The notes: generated from the sequence alone by a model not told the origin. A stretch of 37,002 nucleotides of DNA from Burkholderiales bacterium (GCA_011391855.1 JAABPT010000230.1:1-37002), one strand, 5' to 3'; positions 22,821 to 33,925 are shown, counted from the first letter of the stretch. Numbers and translations: made by a program.

Positions 22821-25151
22821 ATGGCTGAACTCGACATCGACGGCCACAAGGTCACCGTGCCCGACGGCAGCATGGTCATGCACGCCGCCGACGCGGCGGG
22901 CGTGTACATCCCCCACTTCTGCTATCACAAGAAGCTCAGCATCGCGGCCAACTGCCGCATGTGCCTGGTCGACATCGAGAAGATGCCCAAGCCCATGCCG
23001 GCTTGCGCCACGCCGGCCACCAACGGCATGGTGGTGCGCAGCAAGAGCGACAAGGCGGTGAAGGCACAGCAGTCGGTGATGGAGTTCCTGCTCATCAACC
23101 ACCCGCTGGACTGCCCCATCTGCGACCAGGGCGGTGAATGCCAGTTGCAGGACCTGGCGGTGGGCTACGGCAAGAGCGCCAGCCGCTACCAGGAAGAGAA
23201 GCGCGTCGTCTTCCACAAGGACGTCGGCCCGCTCATCAGCATGGCGGAGATGAGCCGCTGCATCCACTGCACGCGCTGCGTGCGCTTCGGCCAGGAAGTG
23301 GCCGGGGTCATGGAACTCGGCATGATCCACCGCGGCGAGCACAGCGAAATCACCACGTTGGCCGGCCGTACCATCGACAGTGAACTGTCGGGCAACATGA
23401 TCGATATCTGCCCGGTTGGCGCGCTCACCAGCAAGCCCTTCCGCTACAGCGCTCGCACCTGGGAGCTTTCGCGCCGCAAGTCGGTGAGCCCGCACGACAG
23501 CGTGGGCGCCAACCTGGTGGTGCAGGTGAAGGCAAACAAGGTCATGCGGGTGCTGCCGCTGGAGAACGAAAACGTCAACGAATGCTGGATCGCCGACCGC
23601 GACCGCTTCAGCTACGAGGCGTTGAACAGTGAGTCGCGGCTGACGCAGCCGATGATCAAGCAGGGTGGGGTCTGGCAGGTGGTGGACTGGACGACCGCGT
23701 TGGCCTATGTGGCCGACGGCTTGAAGCGGGTCAAGGCCGAATTCGGTGCAAAGGATATCGGCGCCATCGGCCATGCCTCGTCCACGACCGAAGAATTGCA
23801 TCTCCTGGCCAAGCTGATGCGTGGCCTGGGCAGCGAGAGCGTCGACCACCGCACCCGTCATACCGATTTCGGCAACGCGGCGCCGGCGGGTCATGCACGC
23901 TGGCTCGGCACTTCCATCGCGTCGCTGTCGAAGCTGGATCGTGCCTTCGTCATCGGCTCCTTCCTGCGCAAGGACCACCCTCTGCTGGCACAGCGCCTGC
24001 GCCAGGCCGTGCGCCACGGTGCGAAGCTGATGAGCCTGCAGGCCGTGCACGACGACTGGGCCATGCCGCTGGCCGCCATGCTGACCGCCGCGCCCGCGGC
24101 CTGGCCAGCGCAACTGGCCGACGTGGCCGCCGCGGTGGCCAAGGCGCGTGGTGTGCCGGCGCCGCTGCCGGCCGACCCCGGCCCGCACGCTCAGGCCGTG
24201 GCCGACGCGCTGTTGTCGGGCGAGCGCAAGGCCGTCCTGCTCGGCAACGCCGCGGCGCAGCATCCGCAGGCTTCGCAACTGCTGGCGCTGGCCCACTGGA
24301 TCGGCGAACACACCGGCGCCAGCGTTGGCGTTCTCGGCGAAGCCGGCAACAGTGTGGGCGCACAACTCGTTGGCGCTTTGCCCGGTGCCGGTGGCCTGAA
24401 CGCCGGCCAGATGCTGAGCCAGCCAATGAAGGCGCTGCTGTTGCTGAATACCGAACCGGTGCTCGACAGCGCCGACGCTGCCGCGGCACGCGCGGCGCTG
24501 GCCGCATCGGGCCTGGTGGTCGCGCTCACACCGTTCAAGGACGTGGCCGCTGATGTGGCCGACGTCATGCTGCCCATCGCGCCGTTCACCGAAACCGCCG
24601 GCACCTTCGTCAATGCCGAAGGCCGTGCGCAGAGCTTCCACGGCGTCGTGAAACCGCTGGGTGAAACGCGTCCGGCGTGGAAGGTGTTGCGTGTGCTGGG
24701 CAACCTGCTGGGACTGGCCGGCTTCGAGTACGAGACTGCGGAAGGCGTGCGCGCCGAAGCGCTGGGCGATCTCGCCGCGCTGGCCTCGCGCCTGGACAAC
24801 CGCGCAGAGGCACCTGCGTTGACGGCCCTCGCTCCGGCAGCCGGCGGCGGGCTGCAGCGCGTGTCCGACGTGCCGATCTACGCCGTCGACGCCATCGTGC
24901 GCCGCGCCATGTCGCTGCAGCTCACTGCGGATGCGCGTGAACCCGTCGTCGGCTTGCCCTCGGCGTTGTGGCAACGACTGCGCATGGAAACCGGCGGCAA
25001 GGTGCTGGTGGCGCAAGGACAGGCCGCCGTGGTGCTGCCGGCGCGTGAAGAGCCGTCGCTGGCCGAAGGCGCCGTGCGCATTGCCGCCGGCCACCCGGCC
25101 ACCACCGACCTGGGCGCCATGTTCGGCGCCGTCAGCGTCGAGAAGGTCTGA
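22821..25151 (+). CDS. nuoG: NADH-quinone oxidoreductase subunit G
   Basis: [54 protein letters not shown]...; 2Fe-2S and 4Fe-4S ligand motifs. Confidence 0.95.
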   Translation: MAELDIDGHKVTVPDGSMVMHAADAAGVYIPHFCYHKKLSIAANCRMCLVDIEKMPKPMPACATPATNGMVVRSKSDKAVKAQQSVMEFLLINHPLDCPICDQGGECQLQDLAVGYGKSASRYQEEKRVVFHKDVGPLISMAEMSRCIHCTRCVRFGQEVAGVMELGMIHRGEHSEITTLAGRTIDSELSGNMIDICPVGALTSKPFRYSARTWELSRRKSVSPHDSVGANLVVQVKANKVMRVLPLENENVNECWIADRDRFSYEALNSESRLTQPMIKQGGVWQVVDWTTALAYVADGLKRVKAEFGAKDIGAIGHASSTTEELHLLAKLMRGLGSESVDHRTRHTDFGNAAPAGHARWLGTSIASLSKLDRAFVIGSFLRKDHPLLAQRLRQAVRHGAKLMSLQAVHDDWAMPLAAMLTAAPAAWPAQLADVAAAVAKARGVPAPLPADPGPHAQAVADALLSGERKAVLLGNAAAQHPQASQLLALAHWIGEHTGASVGVLGEAGNSVGAQLVGALPGAGGLNAGQMLSQPMKALLLLNTEPVLDSADAAAARAALAASGLVVALTPFKDVAADVADVMLPIAPFTETAGTFVNAEGRAQSFHGVVKPLGETRPAWKVLRVLGNLLGLAGFEYETAEGVRAEALGDLAALASRLDNRAEAPALTALAPAAGGGLQRVSDVPIYAVDAIVRRAMSLQLTADAREPVVGLPSALWQRLRMETGGKVLVAQGQAAVVLPAREEPSLAEGAVRIAAGHPATTDLGAMFGAVSVEKV

Positions 25152-25156
25152 ACGCC

Positions 25157-26218
25157 ATGTTCGACACGCTGCACGAATTCGGCAACGCCACCCTCGGCCC
25201 GACGCTGTGGCTGGTGCTGTGGAGCCTGGTCAAGATCGTCGCTGTGGTGCTGCCGCTGATGATCTGCGTTGCCTACCTCACGCTGTGGGAACGCAAGGGC
25301 ATCGGCTACACGCAGATCCGCATCGGCCCCAACCGTGTCGGCCCGGGCGGGTCGCTGCAGCCGATTGCCGACGCGGTGAAGCTGATCTTCAAGGAGATCA
25401 TCCGCCCCACCGCAGCGAACAAGCCGCTGTTCTTCCTGGGGCCAGTGATGACCATCATGCCGGCGCTGGCCGCCTGGGCAGTGGTGCCGTTCGGGCCCGA
25501 GGCGGTGCTGGCCAACGTCAACGCCGGCCTGCTGTTCCTGATGGCCATCACCTCGATGGAGGTCTACGGCGTCATCATTGCCGGCTGGGCCAGCAATTCG
25601 AAGTACGCCTTCCTGGGCGCGTTGCGCGCCAGCGCGCAGATGGTCAGCTACGAGATCGCGATGGGCTTTTGCCTGGTCGTGGTGCTCATGGTCTCGGCCA
25701 CCATGAACATGACCGAGATCGTCATGCTGCAAGGCAAGGGCACATTCGCCGACCTGGGCGCCGGCGTGTTGTCGTGGAACTGGCTGCCGCTGCTGCCCAT
25801 CTTCGTCGTCTTCTTCATCGCCGGCCTGGCCGAGACCAACCGCCATCCCTTCGACGTGGTGGAAGGCGAAAGCGAAATCGTCGCTGGCCACATGATCGAA
25901 TATTCGGGCATGTCGTTCGCCATGTTCTTCCTGGCCGAATACGCCAACATGATCCTGGTCAGCACGCTCACCGTGCTGCTGTTCCTGGGCGGCTGGCTGT
26001 CGCCGTTCGGCTTCCTCGACTTCATTCCCGGCTGGATCTGGCTGGCCATCAAGGTCTTCGTGGTGGTCACCATGTTCCTGTGGGTGCGCGCCACCTTCCC
26101 GCGCTTCCGCTACGACCAGATCATGCGACTGGGCTGGAAGATCTTCATCCCGGTGACGCTGGTCTGGCTGGTCGTGGTCGGCCTGTGGATCCAGTCGCCA
26201 TTCAATATCTGGGAGTGA
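25157..26218 (+). CDS. nuoH: NADH-quinone oxidoreductase subunit H
   Basis: [83 protein letters not shown]. Confidence 0.97.
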   Translation: MFDTLHEFGNATLGPTLWLVLWSLVKIVAVVLPLMICVAYLTLWERKGIGYTQIRIGPNRVGPGGSLQPIADAVKLIFKEIIRPTAANKPLFFLGPVMTIMPALAAWAVVPFGPEAVLANVNAGLLFLMAITSMEVYGVIIAGWASNSKYAFLGALRASAQMVSYEIAMGFCLVVVLMVSATMNMTEIVMLQGKGTFADLGAGVLSWNWLPLLPIFVVFFIAGLAETNRHPFDVVEGESEIVAGHMIEYSGMSFAMFFLAEYANMILVSTLTVLLFLGGWLSPFGFLDFIPGWIWLAIKVFVVVTMFLWVRATFPRFRYDQIMRLGWKIFIPVTLVWLVVVGLWIQSPFNIWE

Positions 26219-26225
26219 GGTGCCC

Positions 26226-26723
26226 ATGTCCACCATCACCGCCATCAAGGATGTCTTTTCCAGCATGCTGCTGGCCGAGCTGTTCAAGGGCATGAGGCTC
26301 ACGGGTCGCTATTTCCTGGCCAAGAACATTACCATCCAGTTTCCGGAAGAGAGGACGCCGCTGAGTCCCCGCTTCCGCGGCCTGCATGCACTGCGCCGTT
26401 ACGACAACGGCGAGGAGCGCTGCATCGCCTGCAAGCTGTGCGAGGCCGTGTGCCCGGCGATGGCCATCACCATCGAAAGCGACGTGCGTGCCGACGGAAC
26501 GCGGCGCACCACGCGCTACGACATCGACCTCACCAAGTGCATCTTCTGCGGCTTCTGCGAGGAAAGCTGCCCAGTGGATTCCATCGTCGAGACGCACCAC
26601 TTCGAATACCACGGCGAAAAACGCGGCGACCTGTATTTCACCAAGGACATGCTGCTGGCCGTGGGCGACCGCTACGAAAAAGAGATCGCGGCCAACCGCG
26701 CTGCCGACGCCAAATACCGCTGA
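26226..26723 (+). CDS. nuoI: NADH-quinone oxidoreductase subunit I
   Basis: [21 protein letters not shown] and [19 protein letters not shown] (two 4Fe-4S motifs). Confidence 0.96.
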   Translation: MSTITAIKDVFSSMLLAELFKGMRLTGRYFLAKNITIQFPEERTPLSPRFRGLHALRRYDNGEERCIACKLCEAVCPAMAITIESDVRADGTRRTTRYDIDLTKCIFCGFCEESCPVDSIVETHHFEYHGEKRGDLYFTKDMLLAVGDRYEKEIAANRAADAKYR

Positions 26724-26727
26724 ACCA

Positions 26728-26759
26728 GGGCGCCCGCCTGCTTGCCGCAGGCGCCGCCC
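26728..26759 (+). repeat. Intercistronic nuoI-nuoJ hairpin immediately upstream of the nuoJ start
   Basis: GGGCG-cc-C-GCCTGC-TTGCC-GCAGGC-G-c-CGCCC. Confidence 0.6.
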
Positions 26760-26766
26760 GAGACCC

Positions 26767-27396
26767 ATGGACACGATCACCGCCCTCTTCTACGTTTTCG
26801 CCACGGTGCTGCTGCTGGCCGCCTTCCGCGTCATCACGGCGCGCAGCACGGTGCACGCGGTGCTGTTCCTGGTGCTCGCCTTCTTCAGCGCTTCCTGCAT
26901 CTGGATGCTGCTGTCGGCCGAATTCCTGGCCATCACGCTGGTGCTCGTCTACGTCGGCGCAGTGATGGTGTTGTTCCTGTTCGTGGTGATGATGCTGGAC
27001 ATCAACGCCGACAGCTTCCGCCAGGGTTTCTGGCAGCACCTGCCGCTGGCCGGGCTGGTGGGCGCGGTGATCGCGCTGGAGATGGCGCTGGTGCTGATGC
27101 GCGGCTTCCAGCTCGAGGCTCCCGAACCCACCGCGCGTGCGCTGGAAATGGGCAACACCAAGCTGCTGGGCATCGAGATCTATACGCAATACCTCTACCC
27201 GCTGCAGCTGGCCGCGGTGCTGCTGCTGGTGGCCATCATCGCGGCCATCGCGCTGACGCTGCGCGGGCGCAAGGACAGCCGGCACATGAATCCGTCCGAA
27301 CAGGTGCGCGTGAAGCGCGCCGACCGCGTGCGGCTGGTGAAGATGGACCCGACGATCGAGTCGCCGTCGACGCCGAAGGAAGGGGGCACGGCATGA
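26767..27396 (+). CDS. nuoJ: NADH-quinone oxidoreductase subunit J
   Basis: [79 protein letters not shown]. Confidence 0.96.
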   Translation: MDTITALFYVFATVLLLAAFRVITARSTVHAVLFLVLAFFSASCIWMLLSAEFLAITLVLVYVGAVMVLFLFVVMMLDINADSFRQGFWQHLPLAGLVGAVIALEMALVLMRGFQLEAPEPTARALEMGNTKLLGIEIYTQYLYPLQLAAVLLLVAIIAAIALTLRGRKDSRHMNPSEQVRVKRADRVRLVKMDPTIESPSTPKEGGTA

Positions 27397-27722
27397 GCCT
27401 CGGCCCCATCACGCTCGGCCATTACCTGTCGCTGGGGGGCATCCTGTTTGCCCTCTCGGTGATCGGCATCTTCCTGAACCGCCGCAACCTGATCGTGCTG
27501 CTGATGGCCATCGAACTGATGCTGCTGGCCGTGAACCTGAATTTCGTCGCCTTCTCGCACTACCTTCCGCTGGAAGCCGACCGCATGGCGGGGCAGGTCT
27601 TCGTCTTCTTCATTCTCACCGTGGCGGCGGCCGAATCGGCCATCGGCCTGGCGATCCTGGTGGTGCTGTTCCGCAACCGGGCTTCGATCCGGGTCGAGGA
27701 ACTCGACGAGCTGAAAGGCTGA
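27393..27722 (+). CDS. nuoK: NADH-quinone oxidoreductase subunit K
   Basis: [52 protein letters not shown] overlap with nuoJ. Confidence 0.96.
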   Translation: MSLGPITLGHYLSLGGILFALSVIGIFLNRRNLIVLLMAIELMLLAVNLNFVAFSHYLPLEADRMAGQVFVFFILTVAAAESAIGLAILVVLFRNRASIRVEELDELKG

Positions 27723-27730
27723 AGGCGGAC

Positions 27731-29752
27731 ATGGCCACCTCGATCTCCCAAGGACTGCTGCTCACCGTGCCGCTGGCGCCGCTGGCCGGTGCGCTCATTG
27801 CCGGCCTGGCCGGCAAGTGGGTCGGCCGCCGCGGCGCGCACTTCTTCACCATCCTGGGCGTGTTCATCGCCTTCGTCTGCTCGGTCGTCGTGCTGTCGCA
27901 GGTGGGTGCCGGCGCGCGCTTCAACGAGACCATTTATGAATGGATGGTGCTGGGCAAGCTGGTGATGGAGGTCGGCTTCCTGGTCGACGGCCTGACCGCG
28001 ATGATGATGGTGGTGGTGACCTTCGTCAGCCTGATGGTGCACGTCTACACCATCGGCTACATGGACGGCGACCCTGGCTACCAGCGCTTCTTCAGCTACA
28101 TCTCGCTGTTCACCTTCAGCATGCTGATGCTGGTGATGAGCAACAACTTCCTGCAGCTCTTCTTCGGCTGGGAAGCGGTGGGTCTGGTGAGCTACCTGCT
28201 GATCGGTTTCTGGTTCAAGAAGCCGACGGCGATCTTCGCCAATATGAAGGCCTTCATCGTCAACCGGGTCGGCGACTTCGGCTTCATCCTGGGCATCGGC
28301 CTGGTGGTGGCCTACGGCGGCACGCTGAACTACGCGGAAGCCTTCGCCAAGGCGCCGGAGCTGGCCAAGCTCACCTTCCCGGGCACCGACTGGATGCTGA
28401 TCACGGTGGCCTGCATCTGCCTGTTCATCGGCGCCATGGGCAAGAGCGCACAGTTTCCCCTGCACGTCTGGTTGCCGGATTCGATGGAAGGTCCGACGCC
28501 GATCAGCGCGCTGATCCACGCCGCGACCATGGTCACCGCCGGCATCTTCATGGTCGCGCGCATGAGCCCGCTGTTCGAGTTGTCGGACACCGCGCTCAAT
28601 TTCGTGATGATCATCGGCGCCATCACGGCGCTGTTCATGGGCTTCCTGGGCATCATCCAGAACGACATCAAGCGCGTGGTGGCCTATTCCACGCTCAGCC
28701 AGCTGGGTTACATGACGGTGGCGCTGGGCGCCAGTGCCTACTCGGTGGCGGTGTTCCACCTCATGACGCACGCCTTCTTCAAGGCGCTGCTGTTCCTGGC
28801 CGCCGGCAGCGTGATCATCGGCATGCACCACGACCAGGACATCCGCAACATGGGCGGCCTGCGCAAGCACATGCCCATCACCTGGATCACGGCGCTGCTG
28901 GGCAGCCTGGCGCTGATCGGAACGCCGCTGTTCGCCGGCTTCTACAGCAAGGACAGCATCATCCTGGCGGTCGAGGCTTCGAACCTGCCGGGCACGCCGT
29001 TTGCCATCTTCGCGGTGGTGGCCGGCGTCTTCGTCACGGCCTTCTATTCCTTCCGCATGTACTTCCTGGTCTTCCACGGCGAGGAGCGTTTCCACCACAA
29101 GCCCTTCCCGCCCGAGGACGACCACGCCCACGGCCACGACGACGGACACCACGACGCCACGCCGCACGAATCGCCCTGGGTCGTCACCGCGCCGCTGATC
29201 CTGCTCGCCGTGCCCTCGGTGGTGATCGGCTTCCTGGCCATCCAGCCCATGCTGTTCGGCGACTTCATGAAGGATGCGATCTTCGTCGACGCCGTGCGCC
29301 ACCCGGCGATGGCGCAACTCGCCGAAGGCTTCCACGGCGCCGCCGCGATGGCCTTGCACGGCCTGCAGACACCGCCGTTCTGGCTGGCGCTGGCCGGTGT
29401 GGTCACGGCCTGGTGGTTCTATCTGAAGCAGCCTTCCATCCCCGCGGCCATTGCCCGCACCTTTGCCCCCGTGGTGCGGGTGCTCGAGAACAAGTACTAC
29501 ATGGACTGGTTCAACGAACACGTGCTGGCCGCCGGGGCGCGGCTGCTGGGCACCGGCCTGTGGAGGGGCGGCGACGTGGCCGTGATCGACGGTGCCATCA
29601 ACGGCAGCGCCCGCGCCATGGGCGGGCTGGCCGGCGTGCTGCGCCAGTTCCAGACCGGCCACCTGTACCAGTATGCGCTGGTCATGCTGCTGGGCATCTT
29701 CGGCCTGCTGACCTGGCAGCTGTGGCCTTATTTCAGCGGCCTCATGCGATGA
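27731..29752 (+). CDS. nuoL: NADH-quinone oxidoreductase subunit L
   Basis: GWEAVGLVSYLLIGFWFKKPTA...AQFPLHVWLPDSMEGPTPISALIHAATMVTAGIFMVARMSPLFE. Confidence 0.97.
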   Translation: MATSISQGLLLTVPLAPLAGALIAGLAGKWVGRRGAHFFTILGVFIAFVCSVVVLSQVGAGARFNETIYEWMVLGKLVMEVGFLVDGLTAMMMVVVTFVSLMVHVYTIGYMDGDPGYQRFFSYISLFTFSMLMLVMSNNFLQLFFGWEAVGLVSYLLIGFWFKKPTAIFANMKAFIVNRVGDFGFILGIGLVVAYGGTLNYAEAFAKAPELAKLTFPGTDWMLITVACICLFIGAMGKSAQFPLHVWLPDSMEGPTPISALIHAATMVTAGIFMVARMSPLFELSDTALNFVMIIGAITALFMGFLGIIQNDIKRVVAYSTLSQLGYMTVALGASAYSVAVFHLMTHAFFKALLFLAAGSVIIGMHHDQDIRNMGGLRKHMPITWITALLGSLALIGTPLFAGFYSKDSIILAVEASNLPGTPFAIFAVVAGVFVTAFYSFRMYFLVFHGEERFHHKPFPPEDDHAHGHDDGHHDATPHESPWVVTAPLILLAVPSVVIGFLAIQPMLFGDFMKDAIFVDAVRHPAMAQLAEGFHGAAAMALHGLQTPPFWLALAGVVTAWWFYLKQPSIPAAIARTFAPVVRVLENKYYMDWFNEHVLAAGARLLGTGLWRGGDVAVIDGAINGSARAMGGLAGVLRQFQTGHLYQYALVMLLGIFGLLTWQLWPYFSGLMR

Positions 29753-29800
29753 CATGCTGACGCCGGCGCCGCACATGCAAGAAGAACAAGAGGGAAAACG

Positions 29801-31276
29801 ATGGGTTTGCTGAGCCTCGCGATCTGGCTGCCGATTGCCTTCGGCGTGCTGCTGCTCGCACTCGGCCGCGACGACAACGCCCGTCCGGTGCGTGCGCTGG
29901 CGCTGATCGGCGCGCTGGTCTCGCTGCTGGCCACGCTGCCGCTGATCAGCGGTTTCGACCGCGGCACCGCGGCCATGCAGTTCGTCGAGAAGATGCCCTG
30001 GATCGAGCGCTTCAACCTGCACTACCACCTGGGCGTGGACGGGCTGTCGCTGTGGTTCGTGCCGCTGACCGCCTTCATCACCGTGGTGGTGATCATCTCC
30101 GCGTGGGAGGTCATCACCGAGCGCGTGGCGCAGTACATGGGCGCTTTCCTCATTCTCTCGGGGCTGATGATCGGCGTCTTCTGTGCGCTCGACGGCATGC
30201 TGTTCTATGTCTTCTTCGAGGCCACGCTGATCCCGATGTACATCATCATCGGTGTCTGGGGCGGTCCGAAGCGCGTCTACGCGGCCTTCAAGTTCTTCCT
30301 TTACACGCTGCTCGGTTCGCTGCTCATGCTGGTGGCGCTGGTCTACCTGTATTTCAAGAGCGGCGGCAGCTTCGACATCCTCACCTGGCACAAGCTGCCG
30401 CTGAGCCTGCCCGTGCAGACGCTGCTGTTCTTCGCCTTCTTCGCCGCCTTCAGTGTGAAGGTGCCGATGTGGCCGGTGCACACCTGGCTGCCCGACGCGC
30501 ATGTGGAAGCGCCCACCGGCGGCTCGGTGGTGCTGGCGGCCATCATGCTGAAGCTGGGGGCCTACGGTTTCCTGCGCTTTTCCATGCCCATCGCGCCCGA
30601 CGCGGCGCGTGAATACGACTGGGTCATCATCACGCTGAGCCTGATCGCGGTGCTGTATATCGGACTGGTGGCGCTGGTGCAGCAGGACATGAAGAAGCTG
30701 GTGGCCTACAGCTCCATCGCGCACATGGGCTTCGTGACCTTGGGCTTCTTCATCTTCAACCCGCTCGGTGTGGCCGGCGGCATCGTGCAGATGGTCAGCC
30801 ACGGCTTCGTCTCGGGCGCCATGTTCCTGTGCATCGGCGTGCTCTACGACCGTGTGCACAGCCGCGAGATCGCGGCCTACGGCGGCGTGGCCAATACGAT
30901 GCCGAAGTTCGCCGCCTTTGCCGTGCTGTTCGCCATGGCCAATGCCGGACTGCCGGGCACGGCCGGTTTCGTGGGCGAGTGGATGGTGATCCTGGGTGCC
31001 GTGCAATACAACTTCTGGATCGCCGCGCTGGCCGCCACCACGCTGGTCTTCGGCGCCGCCTACACGCTGTGGATGGTCAAGCGTGTGTATTTCGGCGACG
31101 TGGCCAACGAGCATGTCCGGCAGCTCTCCGACATCAACGGCCGCGAATTCCTGATGCTCGCCATCCTGGCCGCCGCGGTGCTTTACATGGGTCTGTATCC
31201 GAAACCCTTCACCGACGTGATGGACGTGTCGGTGACCGAGCTGCTGCGGCACGTGGCCGCGCCCAAGCTGAACTGA
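29801..31276 (+). CDS. nuoM: NADH-quinone oxidoreductase subunit M
   Basis: FFEATLIPMYIIIGVWGG...VPMWPVHTWLPDAHVEAPTGGSVVLAAIMLKLGAYGFLRF. Confidence 0.97.
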   Translation: MGLLSLAIWLPIAFGVLLLALGRDDNARPVRALALIGALVSLLATLPLISGFDRGTAAMQFVEKMPWIERFNLHYHLGVDGLSLWFVPLTAFITVVVIISAWEVITERVAQYMGAFLILSGLMIGVFCALDGMLFYVFFEATLIPMYIIIGVWGGPKRVYAAFKFFLYTLLGSLLMLVALVYLYFKSGGSFDILTWHKLPLSLPVQTLLFFAFFAAFSVKVPMWPVHTWLPDAHVEAPTGGSVVLAAIMLKLGAYGFLRFSMPIAPDAAREYDWVIITLSLIAVLYIGLVALVQQDMKKLVAYSSIAHMGFVTLGFFIFNPLGVAGGIVQMVSHGFVSGAMFLCIGVLYDRVHSREIAAYGGVANTMPKFAAFAVLFAMANAGLPGTAGFVGEWMVILGAVQYNFWIAALAATTLVFGAAYTLWMVKRVYFGDVANEHVRQLSDINGREFLMLAILAAAVLYMGLYPKPFTDVMDVSVTELLRHVAAPKLN

Positions 31277-31301
31277 CGGCCGCGAGCCCCGCCACAAGAC
31301 C

Positions 31302-32783
31302 ATGACCGCAATGAACTGGCCCGTGCTGTACCCCGAGATCTGGCTGCTGGCCATGGCCTGCGTGGTGCTGCTGGCCGACCTCTTCGTCACCGACCCCGAG
31401 CGCCGCCCCACCTTCTGGCTGACACAGTTCACGGTGGGTGTGTTTGCCGCCTTGCACCTGGTGTACTTCAACGCCGGGGGCACCGCTTATGGCATGAAGG
31501 GCCTGGTCGTCGTCGACCCCATGGGCCACCTGCTGGCCTTCTTCGCCGCGCTGGCGGTGATGGTGACGCTGGCCTATGCACGCCCCACGCTGGCCGCGCG
31601 CGACATGATGAAGGGCGAGTTCTACACGCTCACGCTGTTCGTGCTGCTGGGCATCAGCGTCATGTGCTCGGCCAACCATTTCCTGGTCGTCTACCTCGGC
31701 CTGGAACTGATGAGCCTGTCGCTCTATGCGCTCACCGCGCTGCGCCGCGACCACGCCTTGGCCACCGAGGCGGCGATGAAGTACTTCGTGCTTGGAGCAC
31801 TGGCCAGCGGCTTCCTGCTCTACGGCCTGTCCATGATGTACGGCGCCACCGGCTCGCTGGAGATCCCGCGTGTCTTCGAGCAGATCGCCACCGGACGCAT
31901 CAACCGCGAGGTGCTGGTCTTCGGCCTGGTCTTCGTCGTCGCCGGGTTGGCCTTCAAGCTCGGTGCCGCGCCCTTCCACATGTGGGTGCCCGACGTCTAC
32001 CAGGGTGCTCCGACGGCGGTGACGCTGCTCATCGGCGGGGCGCCGAAGTTCGCCGCCTTCGCCATCACCATCCGACTGCTGGTGGAAGGCATGCTGGGCT
32101 TGGCGGTGGACTGGCAGCAGATGTTCATCGTGCTCGCCGTGGCCTCGCTGGCGCTGGGCAATATCGCGGCCATCGCGCAGCGCAACCTCAAACGCATGCT
32201 GGCCTACAGCACCATCGCGCAGATGGGCTTCGTGGTGCTCGGGCTGTCGGCAGGGGTGGTGAGCGGCAATACGCTGTCGGCCGGCAATGCCTACAGCTCG
32301 GCCATGTTCTACATGGTGAGCTACGTGTTCACCACGCTCGGCACCTTCGGCCTCATCATGTATCTGTCGCGGCAGGGCTTCGAGAGCGAGGAGATAGACG
32401 ACCTCGCCGGCCTGTCGCAGCGCAGCCCCTGGGTGGCGGGCGCGATGACGGTGTTCATGTTCTCGCTGGCCGGTGTGCCGCCGATGATCGGCTTCTTTGC
32501 CAAGCTCTCGGTGATCCAGGCGCTGGTCAGCACCAATGTCACGCTCTACATCGTGCTGGCCGTGGTGGCAGTGCTGTTCAGCCTGATCGGTGCCTTCTAC
32601 TACCTGCGCGTGGTCAAGGTGATGTGGTTCGACGCCCCGGTGCAGACCGCGCCCATTCAGCGCTCGCAGGGCGTGGCCGCGCTGCTGGCCGCCAACGGCC
32701 TGGCGGTGCTGGTGCTGGGACCGTTCTCCGGCGGGCTGATGGCGATGTGCCGCGACGCCATCGTGCGCGCGCTCGCCACCTGA
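31302..32783 (+). CDS. nuoN: NADH-quinone oxidoreductase subunit N
   Basis: YLGLELMSLSLYALTALRRD...GAAPFHMWVPDVYQGAPTAVTLLIGGAPK; start at 31302 or in-frame ATG 31311. Confidence 0.96.
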   Translation: MTAMNWPVLYPEIWLLAMACVVLLADLFVTDPERRPTFWLTQFTVGVFAALHLVYFNAGGTAYGMKGLVVVDPMGHLLAFFAALAVMVTLAYARPTLAARDMMKGEFYTLTLFVLLGISVMCSANHFLVVYLGLELMSLSLYALTALRRDHALATEAAMKYFVLGALASGFLLYGLSMMYGATGSLEIPRVFEQIATGRINREVLVFGLVFVVAGLAFKLGAAPFHMWVPDVYQGAPTAVTLLIGGAPKFAAFAITIRLLVEGMLGLAVDWQQMFIVLAVASLALGNIAAIAQRNLKRMLAYSTIAQMGFVVLGLSAGVVSGNTLSAGNAYSSAMFYMVSYVFTTLGTFGLIMYLSRQGFESEEIDDLAGLSQRSPWVAGAMTVFMFSLAGVPPMIGFFAKLSVIQALVSTNVTLYIVLAVVAVLFSLIGAFYYLRVVKVMWFDAPVQTAPIQRSQGVAALLAANGLAVLVLGPFSGGLMAMCRDAIVRALAT

Positions 32784-32798
32784 AGCGACCGGGCCCCG

Positions 32799-33425
32799 AT
32801 GGCTGACACCGGCCCGCCGCCGCTGCCGGATGCCGGCGACGATCCCCACCTGACCGAACGCCGCCTGGGCGGCAAGACGCTCGTGAGCGGCGGGTTTCTT
32901 GAGGTGCGGCGCGACGACGTGCTGCTGCCCGACGGCAGCCATGCCACGCGCGAATTCATCCAGCATGCCGGTGCGGTGGCCGTGGTGCCCATCCTCGACG
33001 ACGGCCGCCTGGTGCTGGTGCGCCAGTTCCGCTACCCGGTGGCCAAGGTGCTGCTCGAATGGCCGGCCGGCAAGCGCGACCCCGGCGAATCCACGCTGTC
33101 CTGCGCGATGCGCGAACTGCAAGAGGAGACCGGCTACACCGCGGGTGTATGGGCCTACGGCGGCGAGATCCACAACGCCGCCGCCTATTCCAGCGAGAGC
33201 ATCTGGATCTGGTTCGCGCGCGGCCTGGTGGCCGGGCCGCAGCGCCTGGACCATGGCGAATTCGTCGAGACCGTGACCCTGACCGAGGCCGAGCTGGCGG
33301 CCCTCGACCTGCACGACGGCCTGCCCGACGTGAAGACGCTGATCGGCCTGCACTGGCTGCAGCAGTGGCGCGCCGGCCGGCGAACATTGGCCTGGCACAG
33401 CGCGCAACAAGCAGCCGCCCTATGA
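32799..33425 (+). CDS. NUDIX hydrolase (ADP-ribose pyrophosphatase-like)
   Basis: Nudix box GKRDPGESTLSCAMRELQEETGYT. Confidence 0.92.
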   Translation: MADTGPPPLPDAGDDPHLTERRLGGKTLVSGGFLEVRRDDVLLPDGSHATREFIQHAGAVAVVPILDDGRLVLVRQFRYPVAKVLLEWPAGKRDPGESTLSCAMRELQEETGYTAGVWAYGGEIHNAAAYSSESIWIWFARGLVAGPQRLDHGEFVETVTLTEAELAALDLHDGLPDVKTLIGLHWLQQWRAGRRTLAWHSAQQAAAL

Positions 33426-33435
33426 TGACGGCACG

Positions 33436-33891
33436 ATGAAAGTGCTAGACCTGCGTTGCGCCAACGGCCACGGCTTCGAAGGCTGGTTCGCATCCGACGA
33501 GGACTTCATGGGCCAGAACGGCCGCGGCCTCGTCGAGTGCCCGCTGTGTGCCGACAAGGTGGTCATGCGCATGCCTTCGGCGCCGCGGCTGAATCTTTCG
33601 GGCGCGCGTGAACCGGTGCCGGTGCCGCCCCCCGAGCCCAAACCCACCGTCGAGGCCCGCCCGGCCGACCTGCAGGCGGCGTGGCTGCACACGGTGCGCC
33701 ACCTGATGGCGAATACCGAGGACGTGGGCGAGCGGTTTGCCGAGGAAGCGCGCCGCATCCACTACGGCGAGGAGCCGCACCGCGGTATCCGCGGCCAGGC
33801 CACGCCCGAGGAGCGGCTGGCACTGCGGGAAGAAGGCATCGAGACGATGTCGATTCCCCTACCGGCGGCGTTGAAGGGGCCGGTGCAGTAG
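33436..33891 (+). CDS. DUF1178 family protein
   Basis: MKVLDLRCANGHGFEGWFASDEDFMGQNGRGLVECPLCADKVVMRMPSAPRLN. Confidence 0.9.
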   Translation: MKVLDLRCANGHGFEGWFASDEDFMGQNGRGLVECPLCADKVVMRMPSAPRLNLSGAREPVPVPPPEPKPTVEARPADLQAAWLHTVRHLMANTEDVGERFAEEARRIHYGEEPHRGIRGQATPEERLALREEGIETMSIPLPAALKGPVQ

Positions 33892-33925
33892 CGACACCGG
33901 TACGCCGCTGCGGCGCGAGCCCCGG

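Noticed and set aside
22512-25094. 860-aa antisense ORF over nuoG
   Set aside because: Antisense artefact opposite NuoG.
27560-31483. 1307-aa open reading frame antisense to nuoK-nuoL-nuoM
   Set aside because: Very His/Gln/Arg/Ala-rich low-complexity translation typical of the antisense of high-GC coding DNA; sense-strand NuoL/NuoM are unmistakable. Long only because stops are rare at this GC content.
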